This document shows positions 20,681-33,378 of a stretch of 64,000 nt of DNA, piece after piece. The stretch spans positions 329,641-393,640 of the forward strand of contig CAMXCT020006573.1 in the NCBI GenBank assembly GCA_947184155.2, in the 5' to 3' direction. Each line of letters begins with the position of its first letter. Within the stretch, counting starts at the first letter, position 1. The translations under genes were made by a program, and so were the position numbers. Source of the DNA: Cladocopium goreaui (Eukaryota; Sar; Dinophyceae; Suessiales; Symbiodiniaceae). The notes below the pieces were generated by a model that saw only the letters and a list, made by a program, of their open reading frames with translations, searched no databases and had not been told where the DNA came from.

Positions 20681-22178
20681 CTAGATTCGCAGTGTGCGAT
20701 CATCTGAGTGGTTTGCCTCCTCTACAGATTCTACAGCAACAAAAGAAAATCCGCCACACCACTGACAAGTGCCACGAGGCACACATACGCAGTAGCCACA
20801 GTCATAGTAGTTGGCAGGGCAGCCAGGCGTTCTGGAAGGCACTGGACTGCCTGGTGATGGGCTCGGCACTGGTGCTGGCAGTGGCACTGGCGCTGGTGCT
20901 GGTACCGAACTGCCAGGGCACCACTGGCAGGTGCTGTGAGGAACACATTGGCAGGTCCCGCAGTCGTAGTAATTCGCCGGGCAGCCAGGTATCCTCGATG
21001 GCACTGGAGCTGTAGTTGGTGGCGACGGTGGGCGCACTGGGACTGGAAACCCTCCAGCTGGACACCACTGGCAGGTGCTGTGTGGAACGCACTGGCACGT
21101 GCCACAATCGTAGTAGTTGGCAGGGCATCCTGGCACTTGGGAAGGTCGTGGAACCACAGCTGGTGGAGCAGGGGCTGGTGCTGGCAGGGCAGGGGTTGTT
21201 GGGAGGCCTGGGGCTGGAGACCAGGCTCCAGGACAGTAGTAGCATGTGCTCAATGGCACACAAACACATGAGCCACAGTCAACATAGCTTTGAGGACAGT
21301 ATGGCACCTGGGAAGGTCTGGAAATCAGCTGCGGAACCGTTACATTGGTTATATTGGTTATATTGGTCACGTTGGTCGCATTGGTCACGTTGATGACAAT
21401 CGTCAAATTGGTTCCGTTGGTTCCATTGGTCAGGTTGGAGCCATTGCCAAATGGCAGGCCCGGCCAAACTGGAGGCAGGACTGGGGGACTCGGAGAAAGT
21501 CCGCAGAAAGTTGGGCAACTCGTTGGTGGTGTGCACAGACAGCTTCCGCAGTCCACATATCCAACTGGGCAGCCAGGGATCCGGGACGGCACTGTAGAGA
21601 TGCCTCAGAGGTTTCATCAGAGGTTCATCAGTTTCATCTCTATATTTAGCCCCTCATGGTCCGGGATTTTGATGGATGGTTCACCGGTTCACCCATTTCA
21701 TGGTTTTCTTGTGCACTTATTGTTAAGAAACAATCAAAGTTTCCCTTTGAAATTCTGGGTCCACTAGATAGAGCAAGTCTGAGTTCAACTGCGTGTAGTT
21801 TGGGTCCAGGAAAAGTTGCACAATACCTCAAGTTTCAAGATGTTCTGGTTCATGGACCCAAAGATCCCAAAATCTGACAAATCGTGATAAACGATTATTA
21901 AAAACATGATAAAACATGATACCATGATAAAACATGTTTTAAAAACAATGATAAAACCTGATAAAAGCATGATAAAACCTGATAAAACAGGTCCAAAGGT
22001 TCTATCATTTGCTGGAGATGTTGGAGATGTTGGAAGGCGTGCTGGAACTGCTGTGTTGCCGCAACCCGTCTCACAAGCAGTTGCAGGGGCGCATCGGCAG
22101 GTGCCACAGTCCATATATGCTGCTGGACATCCAGTGATCTTTGAGGGCACTGGCTTCACTGGTGACGCTCGCTGCGTC
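20681..22178 (-). CDS. Cys-rich modular protein with Asn-Thr sequon cluster (partial)
   Basis: Two exons seen: 21979-22178 (acceptor CTGAG, phase 1 donor GTTTTATC) and 20681-21591 (acceptor CTACAG, stop at 20681), joining in phase. Six modules share the pattern C-x6-C-x2-C-x-C-x5-C-x(2,3)-C, typified by PGCPANYYDCGTCQC. Linkers are Pro/Ala/Val-rich; one linker (about 21330-21430) carries ten N-x-T sequons in 33 residues. Disulfide-rich modules plus dense N-glycosylation sites imply a secreted or cell-surface protein. The spacing faintly resembles antistasin-type inhibitors but I would not assign that. The C-terminus ends ANHSDDRTLRI after the last module. The signal peptide exon should lie above 22178 and was not identified. 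The near-identical third and fourth modules suggest recent duplication. Confidence 0.75.
21889..21990. repeat. CATGATAAAAC repeat in the Cys-rich gene intron
   Basis: About seven loose copies of CATGATAAAAC / CCTGATAAAAC starting at the donor of the 21979-22178 exon; the donor GTTTTATCATG is itself one unit read on the minus strand. Confidence 0.7.
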
Positions 22179-22199
22179 CTCAGATAGGAGGCTGCACTT

Positions 22200-24240
22200 G
22201 GCCCCGAAAAAAAGTTGGTAAATAGGAGGGGAAAATGGCACCAGTTTTATGTGAAAAATGACACTCATAACTGGAAAAATGGGCACCCATCGAAAATGAC
22301 ATCCTCTGACAATCTGTATTGCTGTGTTGATATGCATCGTTTCCTCCAAATCATCCAATTCTGTGACATTTCCGAGGCCCGTGCTCGTTGTTCAGCTCTG
22401 CTCCTCTCAGAGATGCCCATGCAGGAAGCAGGATCAGGAAGCCTCAGCAGATTGCGCTGATGGTGATTTCAAAGTCAAATTCGACACAAGCACCACTGCT
22501 TCGCTGCACAACTCATGACTCACCAACTTTTCGGAAATCGGCCTGTGAGGGCTTCAGCTCCACGGACTCTTACCATGGCGACCCACAAAATACGCAAAAA
22601 TTGAACCTGCTGTCACTGCTGTCTCCTAAACGGTCAGGACGCACATGTCACGGCCATGTCCAAACTGGTTTTGCAAAGCCAAGACTACATTCAGGCGAGA
22701 ATTTCATGCAGCGTCTGCATCACAGATTTCATTAGCTCTACTCATACATGGATGCTTCAAAACAGTTGGGATCACCCTTGTGCCATCACCATCCGCGGCT
22801 GGCACCAGCCAAGGGCACATGCAAGCACCTTGGAGTGCTTAATGGAATGGGATAGCAATGGATTCTAGTGTTAATTGAGTTAATTGTCTTCATGCCATGC
22901 TAGATCGTGACATCTGGATGTCAAACATTGAATCATTGTTCAAGCAGTTCGTGGATCAAACTCGGTGAGAAGCCGCTCACACCCTGCTAGTCTCTAGTCC
23001 CTTGAGGCTCAAACGGCAGAGCCCCACGAAACCATAAGTATCGCAGAAAAATGTTTGCAACAATATGTTTGAAGCTGCATTATGGGTGTTGGTCAGAGGC
23101 AACAGGTGGCGTTCTCTTTCTCAGGGGCCATGAGGCAAACTGGAAACTGCGACAAAATTTGAGTGTTGTCTCTTTGTTGCAAATCTGCGTAGAATTTGCG
23201 AAGATGAGCCTGGAAGAGAGGTCAAAGCGAATGAAAAGAGCGGTGGCTGAAGACTCATACCATTGGCCATGGGATTGCTGCTCGCTGTTTCGGGTGGACT
23301 CATCAAAGAACTACATATCGCCCAACAACAAAGAGATCTGTCGCCAACAAGAGTGGCGATGTTTCACCAACAAAGATGATGCACAAACAAAACTGGGATG
23401 CCATATCCAAAATTGGAATAACCCTTCAATGACGCCACGCGACTTTTCATCCCGCTGCGTAGCCGTTAGTTGCAGCTGGCCGCGCGGAAGCTTCGCCTGC
23501 GAATATTACACCTGCTTGTTTCCTGCCATCAAACTGTTCCTGTTACGCAAATGATTGCACATCTTCCCTTCAACATGAACCACTCATAAAACCCCAACAT
23601 ATGGTCCAAAGAAAGAATAAGGCAAACTGTGAGGGAAATGTCAATAATGTCACTAGCGTGGGAATAGAAAAAAATTGAGCCTTGTAGGCTGGCAAGACAG
23701 TCCCGCCTGCTATCGCTTTGACGTCTGGAACAATCTTTAAGGGCGCATCCGGTTTCGCTCCAACGCCTGCACCAAATTGCAAGAAGCAGCTACTCCGCCA
23801 AGCACAACTACCATGTTACCATTCCATGCAAAAAGCCCTTTATTCATCCTAGTGCACAGTTAAGGGACTCTTGCTATGAGTTCCAGTTGTAGCTATTCGG
23901 CAAGTTCCAAGCCCCAGCAAAACGCTGAGCCAACATCCAATTTGGCCCGTCCTTTGCTGCTGTCCTGCCAGTCGGGGGACAGGATGTGAACAAATTGAAG
24001 CGCAATGAACAAATTGTCTCATCCGGACCAAGTCGTCTGAGAAGAATTGCTGGAAATGGAAGGCACAAAGCAACATCCTCTCGATCTACTCTACCCTGAA
24101 CATGATGCTCCACTGACTCCCACAATCGGCGAAGTAGTTTGCCCGTGCCTCAGGCACCTTTGTCTCTAACAATGGCAGAGCGCTCTGCACATCGTCTCCC
24201 TGGTTGCTGTTGAATGGCTGGTCACAGGGCGGGGTTGACC
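22200..24240. other. Interval between Cys-rich gene and MMADHC
   Basis: No named gene. Candidate minus-strand exons: 23830-23710 starting MVVVLGGVAASCNLVQ, which could be a signal peptide for the Cys-rich gene, and about 24000-23878 ending NLPNSYNWNS and stop, which could be a 3' exon of a neighbouring gene. Neither is linked by phase to another exon. Confidence 0.3.
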
Positions 24241-24246
24241 ATCCGT

Positions 24247-24430
24247 TCCATTGCTATGGATGGTGATGCTGATGATGGTGGTGATGGTGATGGAGATGAT
24301 GGTGGTGATGGAGATGCTGGTGATGGAGATGGTGGTGATGGTGGTGGTGGTGATGATGATGATGATGATGAGGATGAGGATGAGGAGGAGGATGAGGACG
24401 AGGACGAGGATGAGGATGAGGATGAGCACA
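24247..24430. repeat. GGTGAT / GATGAG trinucleotide-type array
   Basis: Purine-rich array of GGT, GAT, GAG and GAC triplets. The plus strand reads as a run of Asp/Glu/Gly and the minus strand as Ser or Pro runs; neither is a gene. Lies just downstream of the last MMADHC exon found. Confidence 0.9.
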
Positions 24431-24606
24431 TGAACGAGAACAAGAACGCCCATACTCAACAACAATAGTCAGAATAGTACAGCAACAACAATCGTCCGAA
24501 TAACATTGATGATCACTTAGTCACTAAGCCCCAATAAAGAACCTATATGAATATGTGGGAACGTGCCCATTCTCGAGTCCATATGGCCTCCAAACATCAC
24601 TTCCAC

Positions 24607-26377
24607 TGCCTGGACAAAGGCTGAAGTCATCACCAAGCACTGTCCAAAGGACTCGTTGCACAACGCTCTGCAGCACCCCAGCTCCAAAATCTGGCACGTG
24701 TTTCAGCGGTCAATGGATGAAAGCGGAGCATCCCATTGGATCATTCTTCTTTTTTTCAGGAGATGAGTCCATCAAAAAGACCAAAAAGCACTGCTGTTCA
24801 GAAGCGACTAAAAGCACTTTTTGGTGCCAACTGCTGTTCAGCATGATGATGGCACTAGGTTGGCAAAAGCTGGAACTCGGCAAGAGAGAAACAAATATGT
24901 GGTGCCTCAAAGCCCAGGCTCCGGTAACGCTCGTCACCTGCTATCGGTGATCGTGATCGGATTTGCTTTGAAACTAGCAGAAGTGACTGATCCGTTCCAA
25001 TTCCAATAGCTTGTTCAGGCCAACACACATTTGACAATTAAACATAATTAAACCACTCCACCACTCTGAGCTGAGGATGATGCACTCTATCAAAGTAGTG
25101 GATGAATCGGAATGGAAGGGCCTCGATTCGCGCTGAACGCGCAAAGCACACCGCCAGTGGCGCGCTCGGTCCCGAGGTCCCAACGCGCCAGTGGCTGGGT
25201 CGATGAAATCGCACCAGCGCCTTGGTTGAAAAAAGATGCCCATGGATCCGTGGTTTTTGGCGATGGCGAAAAAAATGATCTTGTTGGGCGTCAGCATTTG
25301 AAGAAGGGCACATCCGAGGAAAGATTCCTATAGTTTATAGAACAATGTGTATATACATATATTATTACATGATATTACATGTGTGTGTGTGTCGCCATTT
25401 TTCCCTGTTGACATAGCAATTTTCAGGTATGGTATCTCCCATGTTGAGACAAACTCATGGAAGGCTGACCAGACTTCCGCACAGAGAGGGGCACGCTGCG
25501 ATCTGCTGATAGAACTTGACACACTCAGACCCTGATTTCCTGATGTTTTATCTGTATAGGAAATATTAAAAGTTGGTAAAATATTTATCTAAACATCTAT
25601 ACATCAGTTCTATCAATGCAACATGAACATATTAAACCAAAGAACGAAATATAACGAAATATAACATATTGGAGCAACGAATCAAATTCAAGGAGACAGG
25701 ACAACGCAACAATGGTGGGAATGATCGGGAAGCTTTGCATAGCCTTGCTAGATTGTTGTTCACGCTCAGGTCACGCTCATTCGCGCAGAGCATTTCCATG
25801 TACCACATCCAAGCATAAAGCATAAAGCATAATAGATCATAATAGCATGATAGCATGATCAAAGATTTAAATTCAGCACCACTGCCCCTTGTTTCCCCAA
25901 TTCGCCCGGTTTAGCCGGTTCAGACAAGTGTCTCCGCAGCATCGAAGTGCGCCTTAAATGCCTGCCGGTTGCTCGTTTCAACACAATAGCTTGGAAGAGA
26001 AGCATCCGGAAGCTACTTTAGAATCCCTTAAAGAGTTCCATGGATAATATAATAGTTGAGAATCCATGCTATAAACATTTTCCATGGAACATATGAAATG
26101 TTACAAGGCTCAAACATGTTCTATGGAAACTCCGGCAACGGTCCATGACGTTTCATCCCTTGGCACCTTCATTTTCTCTACGATCAGCTCAAAGCAAAGT
26201 TGCCTTCCCGCAAAGAAAAAGAGCGCCTTTACTGAATGCAAAAGCTGAATCTGCAACACTGTTTTTAGGGTAGTTTATTGTAAACCAGTTTCCGGGCAAT
26301 GACACTTGTGATGCGACTGGGGCGTAGAAAAATTGCTCTTCTGGCAGTTCGTCAAGACCAAGCCTCTCTTCCTGCAT
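24607..26377 (-). CDS. MMADHC: MMADHC (cblD) cobalamin trafficking protein, partial gene model
   Basis: Directs cobalamin to cytosolic methionine synthase and mitochondrial methylmalonyl-CoA mutase in animals. Exons with matching phases: 25185-25220 (RWCDFIDPATG), 25084-25121 (PFHSDSSTTLIE), 24906-24937 (DERYRSLGFE) and 24607-24690 (ILELGCCRALC, then FGQCLVMTSAFVQA). Joined, the last two align without gaps to the human DERYRHLGF...LGCCK segment, including the paired cysteines. Donors are GT, GC, GC and GT. An upstream block at 26286-26377 (EERLGLDELPEE ... VSLPGN) resembles the N-terminal LPGN motif and is the likely start region, less certain. Exons for the middle of the protein (between 25221 and 26285) and the last few residues below 24607 were not found. 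Dinoflagellates commonly need vitamin B12, so the gene is expected. Confidence 0.8.
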
Positions 26378-27322
26378 CTCCGCAGACCTAAATGTCACCA
26401 GTGATTTAACTTTGCTATCAAACATGGCTGGGATTTCCCCGAACTAAATGAAAATTTATGAAAGTTTCCACCGGAGAATTATCGAACTAAATGGAGGTCT
26501 TGATGAAGAATCATCTATATATGGGGAATTTTCCAGCACATGTTTACACTGGAGGGTACTTGCTGCCTTTGTCACTCCCATCTTGGCTCCCTGCATCGCT
26601 GACTGGCGATACTTGGTCTTGACAGCCTGCGCGAATCATGAGACAAAACTATCCATTTTTATTTTCGGCTCCATTCTGAAGCTATCAGACATTTTTCGAC
26701 ATCAGCCCAGATGTGCAGAGCAGTGTCAGCTTTTTTGCATCGGTTTTGATGTTGATCGATCCAGCATTCGGGGAGCACGGAGCAATTACAGGATCTATGG
26801 CTGACCCTTGGCAATGCTGGGGACCCCCTTAAAAGCGGGTCCCCTGCCCATTGAAACAAGGGAGATGGTTGGTTTCTGATAAAACATCAAAAAAAATCAT
26901 CATAGGACTTACATGTCTTCATTCCTTATTTGAAGATTCTCTATCATCATGTCATATCATGTCCATACTTCATCATGCAAGTATTATCTTCCAGTAGCCA
27001 CGATCCCTTCTGATCATGAGGCCACTGGCCAACTCCGCAGTCACATTCCAGCTCTCCCAGCGGTACCAGGCGGTCTCTAAAGTACATGGCTCAAGACAAT
27101 GGACAGACATGGCAGTCACCAATGGCAGGTAATATAAGATCTGGTGAGATCTTTATGGGAAGAGAGTTTGAGAATCAATCTCGTTCATTGACTCATTCAT
27201 CTCACAGTATCACAGTTCGGTGCTTTCTCTGAAGCCAGTGCCTTCTGCTGGCGCGGCTAGGACTATTTCAAAAAGGGGTCCAGGCGGCTCGCGCGTCATG
27301 GCCCGATCAAAAAAGGGCGATC

Positions 27323-27838
27323 CTACTGGCGGTCACTGGCCCCTTGGGGGCATGTCGCATCCTTTGCAGCAGGACTTTCAGTACCAGCCAGATGAACCAA
27401 AACAGGCGAAAAAAACCAATGAGTTGTGGATGTTCCTCCTGAACCAAGGACGCTAAAAATGGGTCCTACACGGACTCCTAAAATCCCAAAAAATAGTGTC
27501 ATCTGGCTCAAAAACAGCCTATAACTGGAGCAATCTTGAGGCTCCGAATGTTCGGGATCAACACTACGGCTGTATCCCAACGTGCAGTGTAAAGCTTCAT
27601 GGGCAGGAAAAAGTTCGCTAAGCGAACGCACTAGGGACATCAGCACAAGGCCTCTAGCATACAAACGGATTTGTTTCAGAAGTTTGTATCCTTGACAATA
27701 CGCTTCAACTTGATCTTTGGCTTTTGTGCTACACGTGTTCCCTTCGATACCCAGCCGCCTATCACAGATATCATTTGGCCGACGGTCTGCTGCCGACGGC
27801 AGCCCCCGCTTATGGTCGCGCTTCAGACGACTGGCCAA
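27323..27838 (-). CDS. Open frame of 171 codons, unknown
   Basis: Longest non-repeat minus-strand frame in this part (with KAKDQVEAYCQGYKLLKQIR and LVRSLSELFPAHEALH). No domain recognised and another minus frame (VGQMISVIGGWVSKGTRVAQ) overlaps it at about 27665-27780, so which is used is undecided. Confidence 0.3.
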   Translation of the reverse strand: MASRLKRDHKRGLPSAADRRPNDICDRRLGIEGNTCSTKAKDQVEAYCQGYKLLKQIRLYARGLVLMSLVRSLSELFPAHEALHCTLGYSRSVDPEHSEPQDCSSYRLFLSQMTLFFGILGVRVGPIFSVLGSGGTSTTHWFFSPVLVHLAGTESPAAKDATCPQGASDRQ

Positions 27839-28961
27839 AGCAAAGCATTCATCGTCGCTTCGAGTGTCTCAGGAATTTTCACTTAGATGCCTCAAACTAA
27901 AGGCAGACAGTGTCAATGCATTGGCTGTCGGCTCAATAGTGCTTCTTAACCTCACGTGATAATTCCTGACACATCTCGCGCACACGCTTCTCTTGGCCTG
28001 TTGGGGGGTATGGACCACAGCTTTATCCCGTGGACCTAAATCAGAGACGAGAGATTCAAAGCAAACCTCAGAGCACAGGACGTCACTTTCTCAGCAGATC
28101 CAACAGCCTTCTACCGTCAAGTGGGGAAATTGTCATACCTGTCAAACTTGACCCCAGCAAGCTTGTCTCGAAATTGTAGACCCCACACGACCCTGAATGG
28201 CTGATGCACAAGAAAATTGAATTGTCGTTCAAATCTTGGCATTACCTTTCTCTTGCTGCTTCACCATTCAACACACATCATAGTCATAGTCCAATGGAGT
28301 ACAAGCCAAGTCATAGGCATGGACAACCTTGAAATACACACTGAGCCCCTTGCTTCGACTGTGCCTGTGGCAAGCTGAGGCTGAGCTCTTAAAGAAAAAC
28401 GATGAATGTCTGATCCATCTCAGCTGACTTACCACGTTGTGCGGTGTCAGGGCTCATCTCTGATTACTTCATCTGATCCATTCGGCCCTATATCTTATGC
28501 ATTCTTCACAGAATTTGGGGGACACAACATCTCCAGACACGCTGAAGGGCCATGCGTACAGAGGGTTCCACATGCCCAGAAGCCGAAATGATCATGGAAT
28601 TGAGCTCATGCAGTCGCCCACCAAAAGTAAACTCCACAAGTTAGATCGGAGACGCTGCCAAGTTGTACCCCGAACTTATAACCTCCATTGGACAATCATT
28701 GAATAGCCATTAGATAACCAATTCATTGTCCAAAATATCATTGAATAACCATTGGATAACCATCAGTTTTAAGGACCGTTCTTGTGGCCATCAATCCAAA
28801 GACTGCGAAAAAAAACGATGCGTCAACTCCCCACGCAGCATCACCGATTCCGATGCACAGGAGGCCACAAAAAAAAAACATGCTTTGGCCCAAAATCTTC
28901 CTCCCATGCCTCAGCAGACTTTGGAGATGTGAGGCCCATACCTTGAATCAAGTCACGGTTA

Positions 28962-29061
28962 CCCTCTGGTGAACTAACATAGCAATGGAAAATGGCCATT
29001 TATAGTGGATTTTCCCATGAAACATGGTGATTTTCCATTGCTATGTTCGTTCACCAGAGGG
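28962..29061. mobile_element. Stowaway-like MITE, copy 5
   Basis: 100 bp between TA dinucleotides, ends CCCTCTGGTGAAC / GTTCACCAGAGGG. On the minus strand GTGAAC...CCAG (29054 to 28966, 89 nt) could be an intron joining VKKHVLPS to EGNRDLIQ in phase, followed by a GTATGG donor; the upstream frame starts at an ATG (MGSIGIL...). Confidence 0.85.
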
Positions 29062-29145
29062 TAAAACATGTTTTTTTACCGGCAGAAATCTCAGCACCAA
29101 AATGCCAATGGATCCCATGGATCCAAGTCACGCATCATGGATTGC

Positions 29146-29285
29146 TTCATCTTCCGGCGTCGTTGGATTTCCCCCGAGTCGCACAAATGGCAATGTTTGC
29201 AGTCCGCACCTCGGAGACGTGAAAGCAATTTCAAACAACAACTCTGCATTCAGATCACTTTTGGAACAGTTATATCCCATAGTTT
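29146..29285 (-). CDS. Candidate exon, unknown protein
   Basis: Minus-strand frame CSKSDLNAELLFEIAFTSPR then LPFVRLGGNPTTPEDEAIHD up to a GC donor or stop (GCGTGA). Composition is coding-like; family not recognised. Confidence 0.35.
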
Positions 29286-30494
29286 CATGGGCTATCTAAC
29301 GAATAAACGTTCAGATCACTATGCAAATCACCACTCGGGCGGAATTTGTTTCCACCTCCGAAAAAAACATCTCCAGAATCCCTTTGAGGAGCCGTACCAT
29401 TTTGGCATCCGGAAGCCTTCCAAAACCTGAAGGCTAACAGCTGTGGAAAGACGGAAAGACATGCCAATTCTCTGCAAACATACCGGTCCCCAACCAGTGA
29501 TGGACCCAAAAGGCCAAAAGGAAAAAATCCTAAGGATTTCTGAAAAGGGTAAATTGCAAATAAACTTCAAAAAGAGTTGATGCCCACAACTGGGGGGGAT
29601 CCCCTAATTTTCAGTAAATTGCTATAGTGTTGGTGATAGATCAAAAAAATCCCATCTGCCATGTCATATGCATTCATATGCCATGTCCCTAATGATTTTT
29701 CATGAAAATATCCTGGAATTACATCCCATGCTGGTTTGTTTTGACAAAACCCCCATTTTGATGCTTAAACCACGGCGGTTTTACCCCCCCTTTTGATGGT
29801 TCATTCTCCTTGGCGCCACCGGGTGCCCCAACCAGGCGCATGGTCTGCATGCGCCGGTACCGTGCAGCTGCGAACCCTGGGCTGAAAAATTCATCTGAAA
29901 AATCTCTTCGTTTCAAAGTCTCGAAACTTGAAAATGGACAAAAACTCGAATGAGACATGAAACATCTTCCAACATCAGTATATCATGACATATCAAAGTC
30001 TGAAAAACATTGCCATGCCTCGCTTGGATATTCCTCTAGCATAGGCTCAGGTCGATTCTCTCCTGAAAATCTCAGGGCATGGAAGTGCTTTCCATGGGAA
30101 TTCTGCGGTGAAATCTGGTGGAAAAGCCAGCCATCGGTGGTTTATTGGGGCATGTTCTAGACCAGTTTATAGGAGATCTATCTTTCTGGATGATGAAAAT
30201 CCCCAGTTTCAAAAGTGAACAGTATGTTGAAGTGGGGCGAAAAATCACCAAGGTGCGGGACGGAGTAATCGCCTGGAAGAATGTGTTAAAATTGACGGTT
30301 TGATTTCAATGTTGAAAAAAACCCTTCAGGAATCACTTTTCTCAGTTGGTTGGGGGCATTCAAAATGCAAACTCTGTAACTGTTCACCTGTAACTGTCAG
30401 GATTTGGTCTGCGTGAGTGATTTTCGCAGCCAAAATTCCTCATCTCTCCAGCATATGTCTTACATCGGCTTTTTCTGGATCTATCCTCGTTCAC

Positions 30495-30608
30495 TTGTCC
30501 TTAAGAAACTCATATAAATGTTCAGCAGCGCAGCCAGACTCGCTCCCAGCAGCGTGCCTACTGCAAATTCGACCTTCAGTGGATCTGCTGACCAGCCAGC
30601 CTCGGGAC
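30495..30608 (-). CDS. Candidate exon with a transmembrane helix
   Basis: After the acceptor ACCTAG the minus strand reads PEAGWSADPLKVEFAVGTLL then GASLAALLNIYMSFLR up to a GTGAAC donor. A single hydrophobic helix is clear. Protein unknown. Confidence 0.45.
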
Positions 30609-31044
30609 CTAGGTTGGAAGATTGAAGACTGAACGCTTTTCTGATAAGCTTCTGATGGATTTCTTCAAGATAGGAACATGCGAATCAATATACATCAAAC
30701 AATCAAGTCATGTAGAGTCCCATGATAATATGATGCAAGTACATGTATATAATATGTATATATATATAATTCATTCATGCATATGTATATATATATATAT
30801 ATATTGTTATTTATTAGTGTAGTTCCTACATTAAAATGTTGGGTTCCGCACTGTGGTGGCTTCCATCGGACATCTCCTGCCTTGTGGAAGCAGTAAGAGA
30901 AAGCGTTGATGACATGCCCTCCAAGGTCCAAAGAGCAGCAGCAGCAGCAGCAGCAACTAAAAAAACATACGAAAACAACGACCAAAAAACGCAACTTCAC
31001 AATGGCAGTGAACATGTCAACGCCAACTTCGGAATTGAGGTTGA

Positions 31045-31188
31045 TTGAAACTCAGACCTCAGTTGGCTATTTCTTTGAAACTTGACAGGACAGAAAGGTT
31101 CCATTTCTTTGTCATCCTGAGCCGGGGACTCAGATCCCACTGCAGTGGTCTGGGACTCTTCTTCAGACAAGCTTCCTTGGCACCCCAT
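31045..31188 (-). CDS. Candidate first exon, MGCQGS start
   Basis: ATG at 31188 opens a minus-strand frame MGCQGSLSEEESQTTAVGSE that continues with PFCPVKFQRNSQLRSEFQ. Gly2/Cys3 again suits dual acylation and membrane attachment. A TTTCAG acceptor 48 bases upstream could receive the spliced leader, but there is no leader relic. Protein unknown. Confidence 0.4.
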
Positions 31189-32985
31189 GTGGCAAAAGAT
31201 GTCTTTTGCACGTCCTATGGAATCTGAAATGCAGCTAATTGTTGACACACGTATAGATCATAGGAGAGACTGGAATTGCACAGTCCAAACTTTGGGGAGG
31301 CCCAAACCACTCCACACCACACCACGCCATACCATACCACCGCACCGCAGCAAACCATACCATATTATACCATACATGTAACATGTAAATGTCTATCTTA
31401 TCTTTATCGTCATAATATCTCTATATATAATAATATCTCTAAACATCTCTATACTTACATCTATGTTTATGCTTAGAATTATGCAACTGTACTTTTTTCG
31501 GATGGTCTTAAGATGGTCTGGAAGTTTGTACCCAACATGTTAGACAACTCAGCACACTGCACCAAGAAAACACAATGATGCCACACTGGTGTCACTGAAA
31601 GACTTTGGATTTTCCACCTCAAATGTCATACATTGAACTAGCACCACATGTACGCAGTCTATCTATATATATATCAGTCTAGGTCTATGTATTGATGTAT
31701 GAATCTATGTATGTACAGTTGATGGATGATATATACGGGTGTATTGATGTGTGCATGCATGTATGTACTTCAGTAATCTTCAGTATAAGACATTCTTGAA
31801 CACACCCAAACGTGATCAGGTTTTTTCCTGGAATGATTATGACTATGAAACCAAGAGTCCTCTCTTCGGTGTGCTCCAAAGAGAAGCCTCACACAGCTGA
31901 CTAAGAGCTGAGATACAGAGCAAGGGAGGTCCAAACCGATGAATTCAAATTGTTCCCCATGTTTGGCTTGGCAACCGCAATTACTGGGACTAGCGGGATT
32001 ATGGGTATTCTATGTGTTATATAGGAATGGTATGAATGATTGCGAATTCACAAAAATGTCTTGTTGTCGCAGAAATCGGTCCCCCAGAAAATCCCAAACA
32101 TTCCGGCCAGCCCATATGGAGCTAATCCATAGGAAAATGATGGAAAATGCCTAATCCATTCATGGTATTGAAGGACTTCGCTAAGACCTGGTTCGAGTGG
32201 GGAAGCTCGCCTTGGCCGGGCGCGTCACTTGCGCCTTTGGCGAAATGATCCCAAGCGCCTCGGAGGTACCAGTTTGGCCACTGGGATCAATGGAGATGCT
32301 GACACACACAGGATAGATTCCATCAGATGGATACAGGATCCTTTTAAGATCAGGAATTTGGGGATCTTCAGTTTTGGTAATCCCATGATAATCCCATTGG
32401 AGCTGTGATTTTGGTCTTGATTTCCCAGAATCGGTCAGGCTGGCACCATCATGGAAGACTCTGCCTCTTCACTGGCTGAGGACACCTTGGGCCTCAAGTG
32501 CCAGGGGAATCATCATCTTGATAGCAAAATCATGAGGATGTAACCATATTTTCATACAATTTACATATATATATAGTATATATATATATTTGTAGACATT
32601 ATATTATATGATATATTTACCATATATTTATAGAATGTTTATAGACATATTACATATCATCTGCCCACTGGTCCATTGTCAGGGCCCTTGTCAGGGCCCG
32701 GGCGTCGCCAGGCCCAGCCGCATCACTGTCTGCTTGGCACGTTTTCGTGCCTGGCACGCCATGGAGCCATGGTCGTGGCGACCAAAGGCGATATCAACAG
32801 CTTCAGACATCTGACCTAACCGATACCTAACCAATACCTAACCCATCTAACATCAATCTAACCTCATCTGAAAGGTCAATAGTTTCAAATGTCAAGTCAC
32901 AGTCCTATCACGTAGAGTATATGACACAAAAAATCACTCAAATGCAACAGAAGGTAGACATGCGGAGCAACACCTCAGGTCAACT

Positions 32986-33378
32986 TCAACAGGTGACAAG
33001 TTCCACCAGGAAGCTTTGAAAAGGCACTGCATAATGTGGCATTTGGTGCCTTGATCTCACCATCTGGACATAAGTGACAGTGTCCACACTCAAAACCTTG
33101 GCAAGCGAGGCCCCAAGGGCCAGCTCGAAAATCGTCCATGTGACTTTCCCATTAAAACATATTAAAACCACCATTGAGTTTGGTGATTTCCCATTTCCGT
33201 GTTCGATTACCAGAACCCTACAGTAAATCTCCAAGTACCGCGCCGTTCTTGCATCCGCCGGGCTTGTGGAACCTGAGCTTCTTAGAACCAGTTTCGGGAA
33301 AATGATGCAAAACTGCATGAACTCCTGCCCAGATGTACTTACATGAAGAATGTGTGTGTGTGTGCAAAGTAAGCACAT
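32986..33378 (-). CDS. Candidate exons, unknown, containing a truncated MITE
   Basis: The minus strand stays open for 130 codons. The 5' block ends ARYLEIYC before GGTTCTG and GTAATC, the start of a truncated MITE; the 3' block TWTIFELALGASLAK then VDTVTYVQM ends at a GTGAGA donor. This would fit two exons around a MITE-type intron, but the far MITE end is lost. Confidence 0.35.
   Translation of the reverse strand: MCLLCTHTHILHVSTSGQEFMQFCIIFPKLVLRSSGSTSPADARTARYLEIYCRVLVIEHGNGKSPNSMVVLICFNGKVTWTIFELALGASLAKVLSVDTVTYVQMVRSRHQMPHYAVPFQSFLVELVTC
33133..33216. repeat. Truncated Stowaway-like MITE, copy 7
   Basis: Keeps one end (TTCGATTACCAGA) and an internal block like other copies (GGTGATTTCCCATTTCCG); the second terminal inverted repeat is replaced by coding-like sequence. 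Confidence 0.6.

Noticed and set aside
24214..24468. Acidic Asp/Glu protein or Ser-rich protein
   Set aside because: Pure trinucleotide array; no flanking exon structure in any frame.
27086..27097. Plus-strand TGGCTCAAG as a spliced-leader relic
   Set aside because: Only nine matching bases, no acceptor before it and no gene following on that strand.
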